From Oleispirillum naphthae (GTDB lineage: Bacteria; Pseudomonadota; Alphaproteobacteria; Rhodospirillales; Rhodospirillaceae): a stretch of 64,000 bases of DNA. Position 1 is the first letter of the stretch, and each line of letters starts with the position of its first letter. The stretch is from assembly GCA_027864655.1 (NCBI GenBank), contig JAQAZG010000002.1, positions 372,001-436,000 on the forward strand. The letters run 5' to 3'. The notes beneath the pieces are model-generated. The model worked only from the letters and a program-made list of their open reading frames with translations. It ran no database searches and had not been told where the DNA came from. The position numbers and the translations under genes were made by a program. Below are positions 49,679 to 57,435 of this stretch, piece by piece.

Positions 49679-51205
49679 ATGGCGACGCTGCAGGAGCGGA
49701 TCGAGACGGCGACCGAGAACATGGAAACCAATCAGGGTCTGTTGCACGATATCGTGCACGGCGGCCCGACCGAGACGGTGGAGACCGAAGGCGGATCGGT
49801 GCCGACCGTGGCGAAAAAGCTGGCGGACCTGGATGCCGCCTACGCGGCGGCGGGGGCGGTAGCCGCGTGCGAGGCGGAGCGCACCGCAGCGGAGGCGGCG
49901 AGGGGACTGGCCGAAACCGAGCGGGGGCTGGCGGAAACCGCCGCTGATGCGGCGCATGACTATGCCCTGGCTGCGGCTGCTGCGGTTGCGTCTGTCCCGG
50001 CCCTTGCTACCGAAGCACAGGCTATCTCTGGAACTGATAACGACGCATACATGACCGCGCTGAGGACTGCCCAGGCCATCGCGGCACTGTCGGCGTCGGG
50101 TTCCGAAACTATCACCGCTGGCGAGAACCTTGCCGACCGCGACTTGATCTATCAGGACGTGTTCAACCAGCGCGGCGGCGGGGCAACGCTGTGGTACAAG
50201 ATTGATGCGGACGCCACGGCCCCGGTTCGCATATCGCCGCGGGTTGGCATCGCGCTGGAGGCCATTTCCTCAGCCGCCTCGGGGTCCGCGCAGGTGCGCT
50301 CCGGTCGCGTCGATGGCTTCACCGGCCTGACGGTGGGCGGTCTTGTGTGGGCCTCCGCCACGGCTGGCGGCGTGACGCAGACCGCGCCCGCAGTTCCGGC
50401 CAGCGGTACGCAGACGGCATCTCGGCTGGTCGGCATCGCCGCCTCTGCCACCGAGATCGACTTCACGCCCGAGGCGGTCACTACCTTCATTGCGCGCAAT
50501 TCCGCACTTACCGTCGGCTCATCGGTGGTTGTCAACCACTGGACCGATGGCGGCGCGCGAGAGCGTGTGCCTCATGCCTACGTCGCGGCCGGCGGGTCTT
50601 CCGCTATCGCGCAAGGAACCGGCACCGCCATCGGGAACATGACTGAAAACGGTGGGATTGCCGCCGCTTTCGACGGGAATGCCAATCAGGGGCACACCTC
50701 ATGTGCGACTAAGAGCGGAACCACGGGGTTCGTTGGCAAAACCTATTCCGGAGGGAAACGCGTTATCAAGGCTGTTGCAGTCGGGTCAAACAATTATGGG
50801 TTCATCTACGACGGAGCCAGCGTCACGCTGACCCTGCGCGGGTCGGACTCTGCTGCCGCTTATGGCGGCGGTACCTCTATTGCCACCACAACGGTTTCGG
50901 ATGCCAGTTTGCTGTCCGTTACTCTGGAGGGGGCGAATGCCTCGACATATGCCAACTACTGGGTTGACGTTCTGTCTTCATCCGGGTCGGAAAACTTCTG
51001 CTACTGCGCGGAGTTAACCTTTTACGAATACTCTGCGACCCGCGATGAGCCTGTGCGCATCGGCTCCGCCACCATCGACAGCGCGGCAACGGACTGCATT
51101 ACGGTGAAGTTTGCCGATGCATCAGACGCGAACCAGGATACCAACACGACGTTTATCAACCGTTCCGGCGCGCCGCGCGACGTGATCGTGGAGGTGGCGC
51201 TGTGA
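49679..51205 (+). CDS. Tail fibre / receptor-binding protein candidate
   Basis: 508 residues. An N-terminal region (TLQERIETATENMETNQGLL) is followed by Ala-rich heptads (AERTAAEAARGLAETERGLA), a trimeric coiled-coil-like stalk. Residues about 320-460 resemble a discoidin/F5-8C galactose-binding fold (GGIAAAFDGNANQGHTSCAT, GKTYSGGKRVIKAVAVGSNN, YDGASVTLTLRGSDSAAAYG). This is the best candidate for host recognition. Base composition is less GC-rich in the 3' half, compatible with domain exchange. Confidence 0.75.
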   Translation: MATLQERIETATENMETNQGLLHDIVHGGPTETVETEGGSVPTVAKKLADLDAAYAAAGAVAACEAERTAAEAARGLAETERGLAETAADAAHDYALAAAAAVASVPALATEAQAISGTDNDAYMTALRTAQAIAALSASGSETITAGENLADRDLIYQDVFNQRGGGATLWYKIDADATAPVRISPRVGIALEAISSAASGSAQVRSGRVDGFTGLTVGGLVWASATAGGVTQTAPAVPASGTQTASRLVGIAASATEIDFTPEAVTTFIARNSALTVGSSVVVNHWTDGGARERVPHAYVAAGGSSAIAQGTGTAIGNMTENGGIAAAFDGNANQGHTSCATKSGTTGFVGKTYSGGKRVIKAVAVGSNNYGFIYDGASVTLTLRGSDSAAAYGGGTSIATTTVSDASLLSVTLEGANASTYANYWVDVLSSSGSENFCYCAELTFYEYSATRDEPVRIGSATIDSAATDCITVKFADASDANQDTNTTFINRSGAPRDVIVEVAL

Positions 51206-51252
51206 GCAAGGAAAACCGGATCGATTTTGAGGCGGGCGGCGATTATGCCTGA
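51202..51252 (+). CDS. 16-residue bridging ORF
   Basis: GTG 51202 (overlapping the fibre stop as GTGA) starts a 16-codon frame ending at 51252, after the next gene's ATG (51245). A GGAGG box lies 8-12 bases upstream of the GTG. It may hand ribosomes to the downstream gene or make a tiny peptide. No function can be inferred. Confidence 0.45.
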   Translation: MSKENRIDFEAGGDYA

Positions 51253-51859
51253 TCCGAACCTTTCCGAGGCGATCCGTGAGGCGTATGCGTCGTCGCCTTC
51301 CGGCGTGGTGACGCTGCATACGCTCGAGCTTCTGCACCCCAACTTCGACGCGCCGGTCCGGGTGGTGCGCAATCATGCGGATACGAAGACCTGGCTCGCG
51401 CTCGGCGGCGCGGCGGTGCAGTCGGTGCTCGATGCGCTCGATGAAAAGACGCGCCGGAACATCGGCCTGGTCGCACGGCTGGAAGCGAGCGCGCCGGAAA
51501 ACCCGGGCGAGATGGTGGCGTGGGTCGCTCTGGCCTTCGACGTCGATCTGCCTGAGGTGGCGACAAGCGCCGCGCCGGAGGCGACGGTGACGATCGACAA
51601 CGTGGATCAAGAGATCACGCGGCAGCTTGATCTTGCCGCCACCAGCACCGAAAAAATCCGCATGATCTATCGACCCTACATCTCCTCGGATATCGAGGGG
51701 CCGCAGGCGGACCCGCCGATGGTGCTGACGGTGGGCGACGTGACGGTCACCGACATGCAGGTTTCCGGCAACGCGGGCGTGTCGGACGTGGGCAACCGGG
51801 CATTCCCCAACGAGACCTATACCGCGACACGGTTTCCCGCCCTCGCGGCGTCTCAGTAA
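51245..51859 (+). CDS. DUF1833-like tail protein
   Basis: 204 residues. MPDPNLSEAIREAYASSPSG, VVTLHTLELLHPNFDAPVRV and a C-terminal TYTATRFPALAA are the marks of the DUF1833 family, which sits before the NlpC/P60 tail protein in many siphophages (gpL-like). Start at 51245 lies inside the 16-codon ORF. Confidence 0.78.
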   Translation: MPDPNLSEAIREAYASSPSGVVTLHTLELLHPNFDAPVRVVRNHADTKTWLALGGAAVQSVLDALDEKTRRNIGLVARLEASAPENPGEMVAWVALAFDVDLPEVATSAAPEATVTIDNVDQEITRQLDLAATSTEKIRMIYRPYISSDIEGPQADPPMVLTVGDVTVTDMQVSGNAGVSDVGNRAFPNETYTATRFPALAASQ

Positions 51860-51879
51860 GCATCCGGCGGAGATACAGC

Positions 51880-52287
51880 ATGCATTGGGCGGCGCAATAC
51901 ATCGGCCTTCCCTGGTCCGAAACCGGGGAAGGACCGGAAAGCTATCACTGCTGGTCGTTCGTGCGGATGGTCGAGGCCAAGCATTTTGGCCGCGACCTGC
52001 CGCCGATTCCCAACCCGGGCGACCTGTTGCCCTTGGCGCGGGCGTTCCGCGATCATCCGGAGCGGGTACGCTGGCCGCGCGTCGAAGTGCCGATGGAGGG
52101 CGATTGCGTGTTGCTGCGCTGCGCCCGCTATCCGGTGCACGTCGGCGTGTGGGCTGGGCCTGCGGTCGGCGGTGGGGTGCTGCACTGCGCCGAGGCGGCG
52201 GGGGTGGTCTACCAGCGGCCCGACGCTCTGGCGGGAAACGGCTGGAAGATCGAGGGGTATTACCGCTTCGTGGGGGAGGGAGCCTAG
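51880..52287 (+). CDS. NlpC/P60-like tail peptidase
   Basis: 135 residues. Catalytic-type Cys in SYHCWSFVRMVEAKHFGRDL and His in YPVHVGVWAGPAVGGGVLHC give the papain-like order of NlpC/P60 proteins (gpK-like). It should cut peptidoglycan at infection. The TAG stop is directly followed by the next gene's ATG at 52288. Confidence 0.8.
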   Translation: MHWAAQYIGLPWSETGEGPESYHCWSFVRMVEAKHFGRDLPPIPNPGDLLPLARAFRDHPERVRWPRVEVPMEGDCVLLRCARYPVHVGVWAGPAVGGGVLHCAEAAGVVYQRPDALAGNGWKIEGYYRFVGEGA

Positions 52288-54717
52288 ATGCTGGCGAGCG
52301 TGGTGGAATGCCCCAATGCCTTCGACCTGGCGGCGGGGCGCAAGCTGCACCCGGTGACGGAACCGACGACGGTGCGCGGGTGGCTGGATGCGCACGGCAT
52401 CGTCGAGTTCGCCCGACCGACCATCTGCATTCATAACGGTGGCGCGCTGCTGCGTGCCGATTGGGCGACGACGCGCATCCTTGGCGGCGACGTGTGCGTG
52501 TTCGTCGCTCTGCCGCAGGGCGGTGGCGGTGGCGGCAAGAAGAACCCCCTCGCGACGGTCCTGTCTCTTGCCGTGATGATCGGTGCGGTCGCGGCGGGTC
52601 AGGTGTGGGGCGCGGACCTGGCAATCGAACTGTGGGGCGGCTCCGGGGTGATCACCCCCACCCAGGCGCTTTACGGCACTGCCCTTGTGACTGGAGGTGT
52701 TGCCGTCGCCGGGTCGGCGCTGATCTCGGCGGTCGTGCCCGCGGGCAAGCCCGCCTCGACCGCCGTTTCCGCTTCCGCCTATCCCGAGGCCAGCCCGACC
52801 TACAGCCTGACCGCGACAGGCAATCAGGCGCGGTTGGGGCAGGCGGTGCCGGCGCAGTATGGGCGTCACATCGCGGTGCCGGATTACGCGTCCCCGCCCT
52901 ACCAGGAATACGTCGATAACGATCAAATGCTCCACGCGGTGGTCTGCCTCGGCCAGGGCTATCACGAAATCGAGCAGATTCGAATCGACGACACGCCGAT
53001 ATCGAGCTTCGAGGAGGTGGAGTACGAGGTGGTGGAACCCGGCGGGTCGGTGACGTTGATCGACCCGCAGGTGGTGACCGCGCTCGAGGTGGCGGGGCAG
53101 GAGGCGGTGGCCCCCAATGAATTGGCTGAGGGCGAGGATGGCTGGGTGGGGCCGTTCGTGATCTGCGATGCGGGCGACACCATCACCTCCATCGGCATCG
53201 ATGCCGCCTTCGCGCGCGGGCTCTATTACGCCAACACCTCGGGCGGGTTCGACTCCCGCACGGTGACGTGGGAGGTGCAGGCGCAGCTGATCGACGACGA
53301 TGGCGAGGCGGTGGACGACTGGTTCGCGCTGGGCAGCGAGAGCGTGACCGCAGCCACGAACACGCCGCAGTACCGCAGCTATAAATACGCCGTGGCATCC
53401 GGTCGCTATCAGGCGCGGCTGCGGCGGACCAACGATATCGACACCTCCGCCCAGGCCGGGCACGAACTGCGCTGGGCGCAGGCGCGGGGGTATCTCGACG
53501 CGGCGCAGAATTGGGGCGATAAGACCTTGCTCGCCTTCAAGATGCGGGCGACCGACAATCTCTCCAACCGCTCCTCGCGCGCGATCAAGGTGATCTCCAC
53601 GCGGAAAATCCAGGTGTGGACGCCGGAAACCGGCTGGTCGCTGCAGGCGTCTCGGTCTCTGGTGTGGGCCGCCGCCGACGTGTTCCGCGCGGCTTACGGC
53701 GGCAAGGTGGCCGACGCCCGTCTGCCGCTGGCGGAGTGGGCGGCGCTCGACGCGGTGCACGCGGCGCGCGGCGACTATTTCGACTATCGCTTCGAAACCC
53801 AGACGACGGTGTGGGATGCGGCCAAGCAAATCCTGCTGTGCGGGCGTTCCGTGCCGATCCAGCAGGGCGGCGTTATCCGCGTGTTCCGCGATGCGCCGCA
53901 GGCGATCCCAAGCGCGATGTTCACCGGGCGCAACATCCTCAAGTCCAGCTTCTCGGTCAAGTACGCCATGCCGTCCGATGACACCGCCGATGCGGTGATC
54001 CTGGAATACTACTCGGCAAAAACCTGGAAGCTCGCCGAGGTCAAGGCGAGGGTGCGGGACGCGGCCTACGACGCATGGCTGGCAAGCGAAGGTCTGACGG
54101 ATGGTGACGCGGCCCGCCTGGCGTGGGCGGACCTTGCCGAAAACCCGGTGCGGGTGAGCCAACCGGGAATCACCGGCAAGGCGCATGCGTTGCGCGAGGC
54201 CGACTACCTCGCCGCGAAGAACCGATATCGGCGCATCTTCCCCACCTTCCGCACCGAGATGGAGGGGATGATCCCGACCTACGGCGATCTCGCCTCGGTC
54301 AGTTATCCGATGGTGGCGTGGGGTCTGTCGGGCGAGGTGATCGCCTGGACCTCGGACGATCCGGAAACCGACGGTGAGGGAAACCCGGTGGCGTGGCCCA
54401 ACGCGGTGTTGCGACTCTCGGAACCGCCGCAGTGGACCGAGGGGGAGGACCATTATATCGCCCTCCGCGATCGCACGGGCGGGATGGCGGGTCCGTTCCT
54501 CGTAACGCCGGGGGCGAGTGCCGACACCGTGGCGTTGGAGGAGACTCTGACGATTGCCCCCTACGTCGGCTCCAAGGCCGAGCGGACGCACTTCAGCTTC
54601 GGCCCCGCCAGCGCCTATTCCCGCATGGTGATCATCACCGGCCTGCGCCCCCGCCGCGCCGGTCAGCAAGTGGAAGTCTCCGGCGTGGTGGATGATACCA
54701 GGGTCTATGTGAATTAG
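52288..54717 (+). CDS. Tail tip / host specificity protein (gpJ-like)
   Basis: 809 residues. An N-terminal gpI-like region (GWLDAHGIVEFARPTICIHN) with hydrophobic segments (VLSLAVMIGAVAAGQVWG, YGTALVTGGVAVAGSALIS) precedes the gpJ core: RLGQAVPAQYGRHIAVPDYA, YVDNDQMLHAVVCLGQGYHE, then VWTPETGWSLQASRSLVWAA and the fibronectin-like C-terminal parts. It forms the tail tip. A terminator follows after 42 bp. Confidence 0.88.
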   Translation: MLASVVECPNAFDLAAGRKLHPVTEPTTVRGWLDAHGIVEFARPTICIHNGGALLRADWATTRILGGDVCVFVALPQGGGGGGKKNPLATVLSLAVMIGAVAAGQVWGADLAIELWGGSGVITPTQALYGTALVTGGVAVAGSALISAVVPAGKPASTAVSASAYPEASPTYSLTATGNQARLGQAVPAQYGRHIAVPDYASPPYQEYVDNDQMLHAVVCLGQGYHEIEQIRIDDTPISSFEEVEYEVVEPGGSVTLIDPQVVTALEVAGQEAVAPNELAEGEDGWVGPFVICDAGDTITSIGIDAAFARGLYYANTSGGFDSRTVTWEVQAQLIDDDGEAVDDWFALGSESVTAATNTPQYRSYKYAVASGRYQARLRRTNDIDTSAQAGHELRWAQARGYLDAAQNWGDKTLLAFKMRATDNLSNRSSRAIKVISTRKIQVWTPETGWSLQASRSLVWAAADVFRAAYGGKVADARLPLAEWAALDAVHAARGDYFDYRFETQTTVWDAAKQILLCGRSVPIQQGGVIRVFRDAPQAIPSAMFTGRNILKSSFSVKYAMPSDDTADAVILEYYSAKTWKLAEVKARVRDAAYDAWLASEGLTDGDAARLAWADLAENPVRVSQPGITGKAHALREADYLAAKNRYRRIFPTFRTEMEGMIPTYGDLASVSYPMVAWGLSGEVIAWTSDDPETDGEGNPVAWPNAVLRLSEPPQWTEGEDHYIALRDRTGGMAGPFLVTPGASADTVALEETLTIAPYVGSKAERTHFSFGPASAYSRMVIITGLRPRRAGQQVEVSGVVDDTRVYVN

Positions 54718-54759
54718 GCATGCACAAGCATTCGACGCGCCGCGTTCGGCGCATATTCG

Positions 54760-54786
54760 GGCCGCCCGGGCATGGGCGGCCTTTTT
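54760..54786 (+). terminator. Rho-independent terminator between tail tip and lysis genes
   Basis: GGCCGCCC pairs with GGGCGGCC around GGGCAT and is followed by TTTTT at 54782-54786. It ends 18 bp before the holin-like gene start. Read-through or a separate promoter is needed for the lysis genes. Confidence 0.85.
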
Positions 54787-54803
54787 CATGGGGGAGAGGG
54801 CCG

Positions 54804-55202
54804 ATGGACGTGCCGCCGGAAGCGGACAAGGGGATCGAGGCGCTCCGGTCGCTGACCGGGGGCTTCGGCGGAATGGTGATGACGGCGGGGCTGGCGCGGA
54901 TGCTGTGGCATCACCGCCTCGTGCGCCTGGGGCAGCGGAGGTTCTGGTCCCGCGATCTGTTGTGGGAGGTCCCGACCGCGCTGTTTTCGGCGACCATCGG
55001 CAGCGGCGTCGCCGAGATCCTGATGCCGCATATCGCCGACGCGGTGCGCGACGATCCGGCGCGGCTCTACACCATCGGCAACTGCATCGTGGGGGTGTGC
55101 GCCTGGCTTGGTCCGCGCGGCACCGAGGTGCTGCTCGGTCGCGTCGTCAACAAGTACTTTCCGCAGCCAAAGGGGGATCATCATGATCGCGCTGACGCGT
55201 GA
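54804..55202 (+). CDS. Holin-like membrane protein
   Basis: 132 residues. Two or three hydrophobic segments (GGFGGMVMTAGLARMLW, LLWEVPTALFSATIGSGVAE, YTIGNCIVGVCAWLGP). The charged N-terminus and the position before the endolysin are typical of phage LysB/HP1-type holin-like proteins. The 3' end overlaps the endolysin start. Confidence 0.7.
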   Translation: MDVPPEADKGIEALRSLTGGFGGMVMTAGLARMLWHHRLVRLGQRRFWSRDLLWEVPTALFSATIGSGVAEILMPHIADAVRDDPARLYTIGNCIVGVCAWLGPRGTEVLLGRVVNKYFPQPKGDHHDRADA

Positions 55203-55740
55203 CATTCTGTTCGCCGCGATGCCGTATGCGCAGACGCGGCGTGTCGAGGTTTTCATGCCGCATCTTCAGGCTACGGTCGACCGCTTCGGCATCGCGGCTA
55301 GGCCTCTGCGGTTGGCGCATTTCCTCGCGCAGGTAGCGCATGAGAGCGGCAGCCTGCGCTACACCGAAGAGATTGCGAGCGGGGATGCCTACGAAGGCCG
55401 GACAAATCTCGGCAACACCCATCCTGGCGATGGGCGGCGCTATAAGGGGCGCGGGCTGATCCAGTTGACCGGGCGGTTCAATTACCGCGAATGCGGCGCG
55501 GCGCTTAACCTGCCGCTCGAGGACCAGCCAGAGCTGCTGGCGGAGCCCGAGGCGGCGTGTCTCTCGGCAGGCTGGTATTGGGAGACCCGCGGACTCAACG
55601 GCATCGCCGATACCGATGACGCGCTGAAGGTGACGCGGCGCATCAACGGCGGGACCAACGGCCTCGAGGACCGCCTGGCGAACCTGCGGCGGACGAAGAA
55701 GGCCTTGGGCCTGAAGGTGGAGGACGATCATGTGGGATGA
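55183..55740 (+). CDS. GH19-family endolysin
   Basis: 185 residues. LAHFLAQVAHESGSLRYTEE (catalytic Glu in H-E), then RRYKGRGLIQLTGRFNYREC and the C-terminal RRINGGTNGLEDRLANLRRT match chitinase-like GH19 lysozymes of phages, which cut peptidoglycan. No signal peptide, so it needs a holin. It overlaps the holin-like gene upstream and the 3TM gene downstream. Confidence 0.92.
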   Translation: MIALTRDILFAAMPYAQTRRVEVFMPHLQATVDRFGIAARPLRLAHFLAQVAHESGSLRYTEEIASGDAYEGRTNLGNTHPGDGRRYKGRGLIQLTGRFNYRECGAALNLPLEDQPELLAEPEAACLSAGWYWETRGLNGIADTDDALKVTRRINGGTNGLEDRLANLRRTKKALGLKVEDDHVG

Positions 55741-56260
55741 TGTCAAAGGGTTGATCGGCGCTGTTGCCCCGACGATCGCAACCGCCTTGGGCGGACCGCT
55801 TGCCGGTGGGGCTGTGTCGCTGCTGACGAGTGCGCTCGGTTTGAGCAGCGATGCGAGCCAAAAGGACATCGTGTCCGCCATCGCTTCGGCCTCACCGGAG
55901 GCTATAGCCGAGATCAAGAAAGCGGAAATCGAGTATCAGCAGCGGATCGCGGAACTCGATGTCGATCTCGAAAAGCTCGCGGTGGTGGATCGATCGAGCG
56001 CGCGCGAACGGGAGGCGAAGGTCGGAGGGTGGGCTAACCCGCTGCTGGCGAGCCTCGTTGTGGTTGGGTTCATGGTGGCGGTGTTCATGGTCATCTCTGG
56101 ATACACCGTGACGGACACCGTGAATGCCACTCTGGTCGGCACCGTGATTGGCTATGTCTCCGCGAAGGCCGATCAGGTGGTGAGCTACTACTTCGGCTCG
56201 AGCGCAGGCTCGCGCAGCAAGGATGACCTGATTTCGAGAATCGGTGCGGGGCGGAAGTAG
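55730..56260 (+). CDS. 3TM-type holin
   Basis: 176 residues. An N-terminal Gly/Ala-rich region (IGAVAPTIATALGGPLAGGA), a charged coiled coil (EIKKAEIEYQQRIAELDVDL) and two membrane helices (PLLASLVVVGFMVAVFMVIS, NATLVGTVIGYVSAKAD). This arrangement is the 3TM holin family. It starts inside the endolysin gene. A strong terminator follows at 56296. Confidence 0.82.
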   Translation: MWDDVKGLIGAVAPTIATALGGPLAGGAVSLLTSALGLSSDASQKDIVSAIASASPEAIAEIKKAEIEYQQRIAELDVDLEKLAVVDRSSAREREAKVGGWANPLLASLVVVGFMVAVFMVISGYTVTDTVNATLVGTVIGYVSAKADQVVSYYFGSSAGSRSKDDLISRIGAGRK

Positions 56261-56295
56261 CCACTTGCCCATAGGGACTGAAGGAAACGGGCATC

Positions 56296-56334
56296 AAAAA
56301 GCCCCGGACTCTCATTGAGTCCGGGGCTTTTTTT
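56296..56334 (+). terminator. Strong terminator after the lysis genes
   Basis: AAAAA-GCCCCGGACTC, loop TCATT, GAGTCCGGGGC-TTTTTTT. The perfect 11-bp stem and runs on both sides would end transcription in both directions, closing the late operon. Confidence 0.96.
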
Positions 56335-56355
56335 GTGCCCAGAGCCAACAAAAAA

Positions 56356-56407
56356 CGTACTCAGTACGCTTATTTTCGTTGAAAAACCGTACTCAGTACG
56401 GTATATT
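56356..56407 (+). promoter_or_regulatory. Near-consensus promoter with paired CGTACTCAGTACG operators
   Basis: TTGAAA at 56379-56384, spacer of exactly 17 bp, TATATT at 56402-56407. The spacer holds the perfect palindrome CCGTACTCAGTACGG (56387-56401) and a second copy CGTACTCAGTACG lies at 56356-56368, 32 bp upstream (three helical turns). It should drive the four small genes that follow and be tightly repressed. Confidence 0.85.
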
Positions 56408-56466
56408 TCTTTTGTGGTCAGGGGGCGGGGCGGTCCCGCTCCCCCGCCACAACGGAGGAAGAAAAG

Positions 56467-56541
56467 ATGGACGTCCCTTTCTTCCTTCACCTCCGGTTCA
56501 GGTTCTTCGGTTTCACCGTTGAACTGAAAATCGAGAGGTAG
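56467..56541 (+). CDS. 24-residue peptide
   Basis: ATG 56467 follows GGAGGAAGAAAAG, an excellent ribosome binding site. The peptide starts MDVPFFLHLRFRFFGFTVEL: aromatic, basic and amphipathic. It is the first gene behind the regulated promoter, and a GC-rich hairpin follows the stop. Membrane-active or toxin-like peptides look like this, but no function can be shown. Confidence 0.55.
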   Translation: MDVPFFLHLRFRFFGFTVELKIER

Positions 56542-56545
56542 GAGG

Positions 56546-56574
56546 CCGGGGAGGGGCTGGAACCCCCTCCCCGG
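56546..56574 (+). other. GC-rich hairpin between small genes
   Basis: CCGGGGAGGGG pairs with CCCCTCCCCGG (11 bp) around a 7-base loop. No T-run follows, so it is more likely an RNA stability or partial attenuation element than a complete terminator. Confidence 0.7.
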
Positions 56575-56600
56575 AACTCCCTAAGTGTAGGAGGCTGCTC

Positions 56601-56768
56601 ATGCGATTTCAAGCGCGTGCTATTATCCCCGCAATCGCGGGGGGGGTGATCGCGGGCGGCGCGGTGCTTTTCCTCTTCGGGTTGCTGGTGGCGCTTGCTA
56701 TCGGCGTTCCGGTGGCGATCGCCGTGGCGTTGATCTTCGGTAAACGGGTGGAGGGAGAAGGATCATGA
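56601..56768 (+). CDS. 55-residue two-helix membrane protein
   Basis: ATG 56601 has GGAGG six bases upstream. The peptide has two Gly/Ala/Val-rich membrane helices (IIPAIAGGVIAGGAVLFLFG, LLVALAIGVPVAIAVALIFG) and ends KRVEGEGS. Its stop overlaps the next start (ATGA). Function unknown. Confidence 0.65.
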   Translation: MRFQARAIIPAIAGGVIAGGAVLFLFGLLVALAIGVPVAIAVALIFGKRVEGEGS

Positions 56769-56977
56769 CGTCGGACGATTTTCGCGCCTGGCGTAAGGCG
56801 CTTGGGCTTACCCAGACTGCTGCGGCGCAGGCATTGGGCCTCGGCAAGTCAACGGTGGAACTGTATGAGGCCGGAAAGCGCCGGGACAACGGCGCTCCGG
56901 TCGATATCCCGCACACGGTCGCCTTGGCCTGTTCGGCTCTGTACCACAGGCTTTCTCCATGGGGGGAGGGGGCGTGA
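56765..56977 (+). CDS. XRE-type helix-turn-helix regulator
   Basis: 70 residues: FRAWRKALGLTQTAAAQALG then KSTVELYEAGKRRDNG is a compact helix-turn-helix. It is a good candidate to bind the CGTACTCAGTACG operators and control its own operon. The start overlaps the previous stop (ATGA) and the stop overlaps the next start (TGATG). Confidence 0.8.
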   Translation: MTSDDFRAWRKALGLTQTAAAQALGLGKSTVELYEAGKRRDNGAPVDIPHTVALACSALYHRLSPWGEGA

Positions 56978-57258
56978 TGTTTTTCCGGGTGTTGGTGGGG
57001 GCCGCGCTTCTTGGGGCGGTTTCGGCTGGGGTCGGAACCATCGTTTTGACGGTGCTGCTCATGGTGGTCAGCGGAAGTATCCACGTCCAGATGAACGATT
57101 TCCTGGAAACCTTGACGGGTGTTCCAGGAATCGGTTTTGCCGTTCTCGGCGCATCGGTCGGCGCGATGAAGGGAATCACGGTCGCTGGGTTGTTGAATGT
57201 TGCCGGTGAAGTGATGGTTGGCGCGGCTGAGTGGTGCATTCGGAGGCTGCGCCGTTAA
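56977..57258 (+). CDS. Small membrane protein, 93 residues
   Basis: Hydrophobic N-terminal part MFFRVLVGAALLGAVSAGVG and TIVLTVLLMVVSGSIHVQM, then a polar loop (NDFLETLTGVPG) and a second hydrophobic region (IGFAVLGASVGAMKGITVAG). Last gene before attR. It belongs to the coupled small operon and has no recognised family. Confidence 0.65.
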   Translation: MFFRVLVGAALLGAVSAGVGTIVLTVLLMVVSGSIHVQMNDFLETLTGVPGIGFAVLGASVGAMKGITVAGLLNVAGEVMVGAAEWCIRRLRR

Positions 57259-57262
57259 CATC

Positions 57263-57341
57263 GGTTTGCCACACCACCTATAACGCATTGATATCTATAA
57301 CCGTGAACAGAGCGGGAATTGTGGCAAACCGCATTGATATC
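57263..57341. promoter_or_regulatory. Candidate integrase/excisionase arm sites near attR
   Basis: GGTTTGCCAC at 57263-57272 and its inverse GTGGCAAACC at 57321-57330, matching the two sites near attL. In addition GCATTGATATC occurs twice (57285-57295 and 57331-57341), a candidate site for the excisionase or an architectural protein. Confidence 0.7.
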
Positions 57342-57355
57342 GTTGCAGAATTTTA

Positions 57356-57405
57356 AGTTTGTGGTACTGGATGTCGTCGGTTCGATTCCGATCACTCGCC
57401 CCATT
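57356..57405 (+). repeat. attR core (50-bp direct repeat)
   Basis: Identical to 16867-16916, carrying the 3' part of tRNA-His from the anticodon stem to two bases beyond CCA. This partial tRNA copy lacks the 5' half and cannot be a functional tRNA. Confidence 0.95.
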
Positions 57406-57435
57406 CCCCCCTTTTCCCACGCCGTCCACCCGCCG

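Larger units (their letters stand above)
16867..57405. mobile_element. Complete siphovirus-like prophage integrated in tRNA-His
   Basis: About 40.5 kb bounded by identical 50-bp repeats, with integrase beside attL. All expected modules are present and open: integration, CI/Cro immunity, replication (primase, SF3 helicase, SSB), terminase, portal, protease-capsid, connectors, tail tube, chaperone, tape measure, tail tip, fibre, holin and endolysin. No insertion sequence interrupts it. The only clearly broken gene is the cytosine methyltransferase remnant near the left end. The tape-measure ORF and long tail imply a non-contractile tailed phage, as no sheath gene is seen. Confidence 0.95.

Noticed and set aside
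51853-54789. Open frame of 978 codons on the minus strand across the tail tip gene
   Set aside because: Shadow of the gpJ-like gene in high-GC DNA; composition His/Arg-rich, no start context.
57356-57405. Second tRNA-His gene
   Set aside because: Only the 3' part from the anticodon stem on is present; the acceptor 5' strand and D-arm are missing. It is attR.
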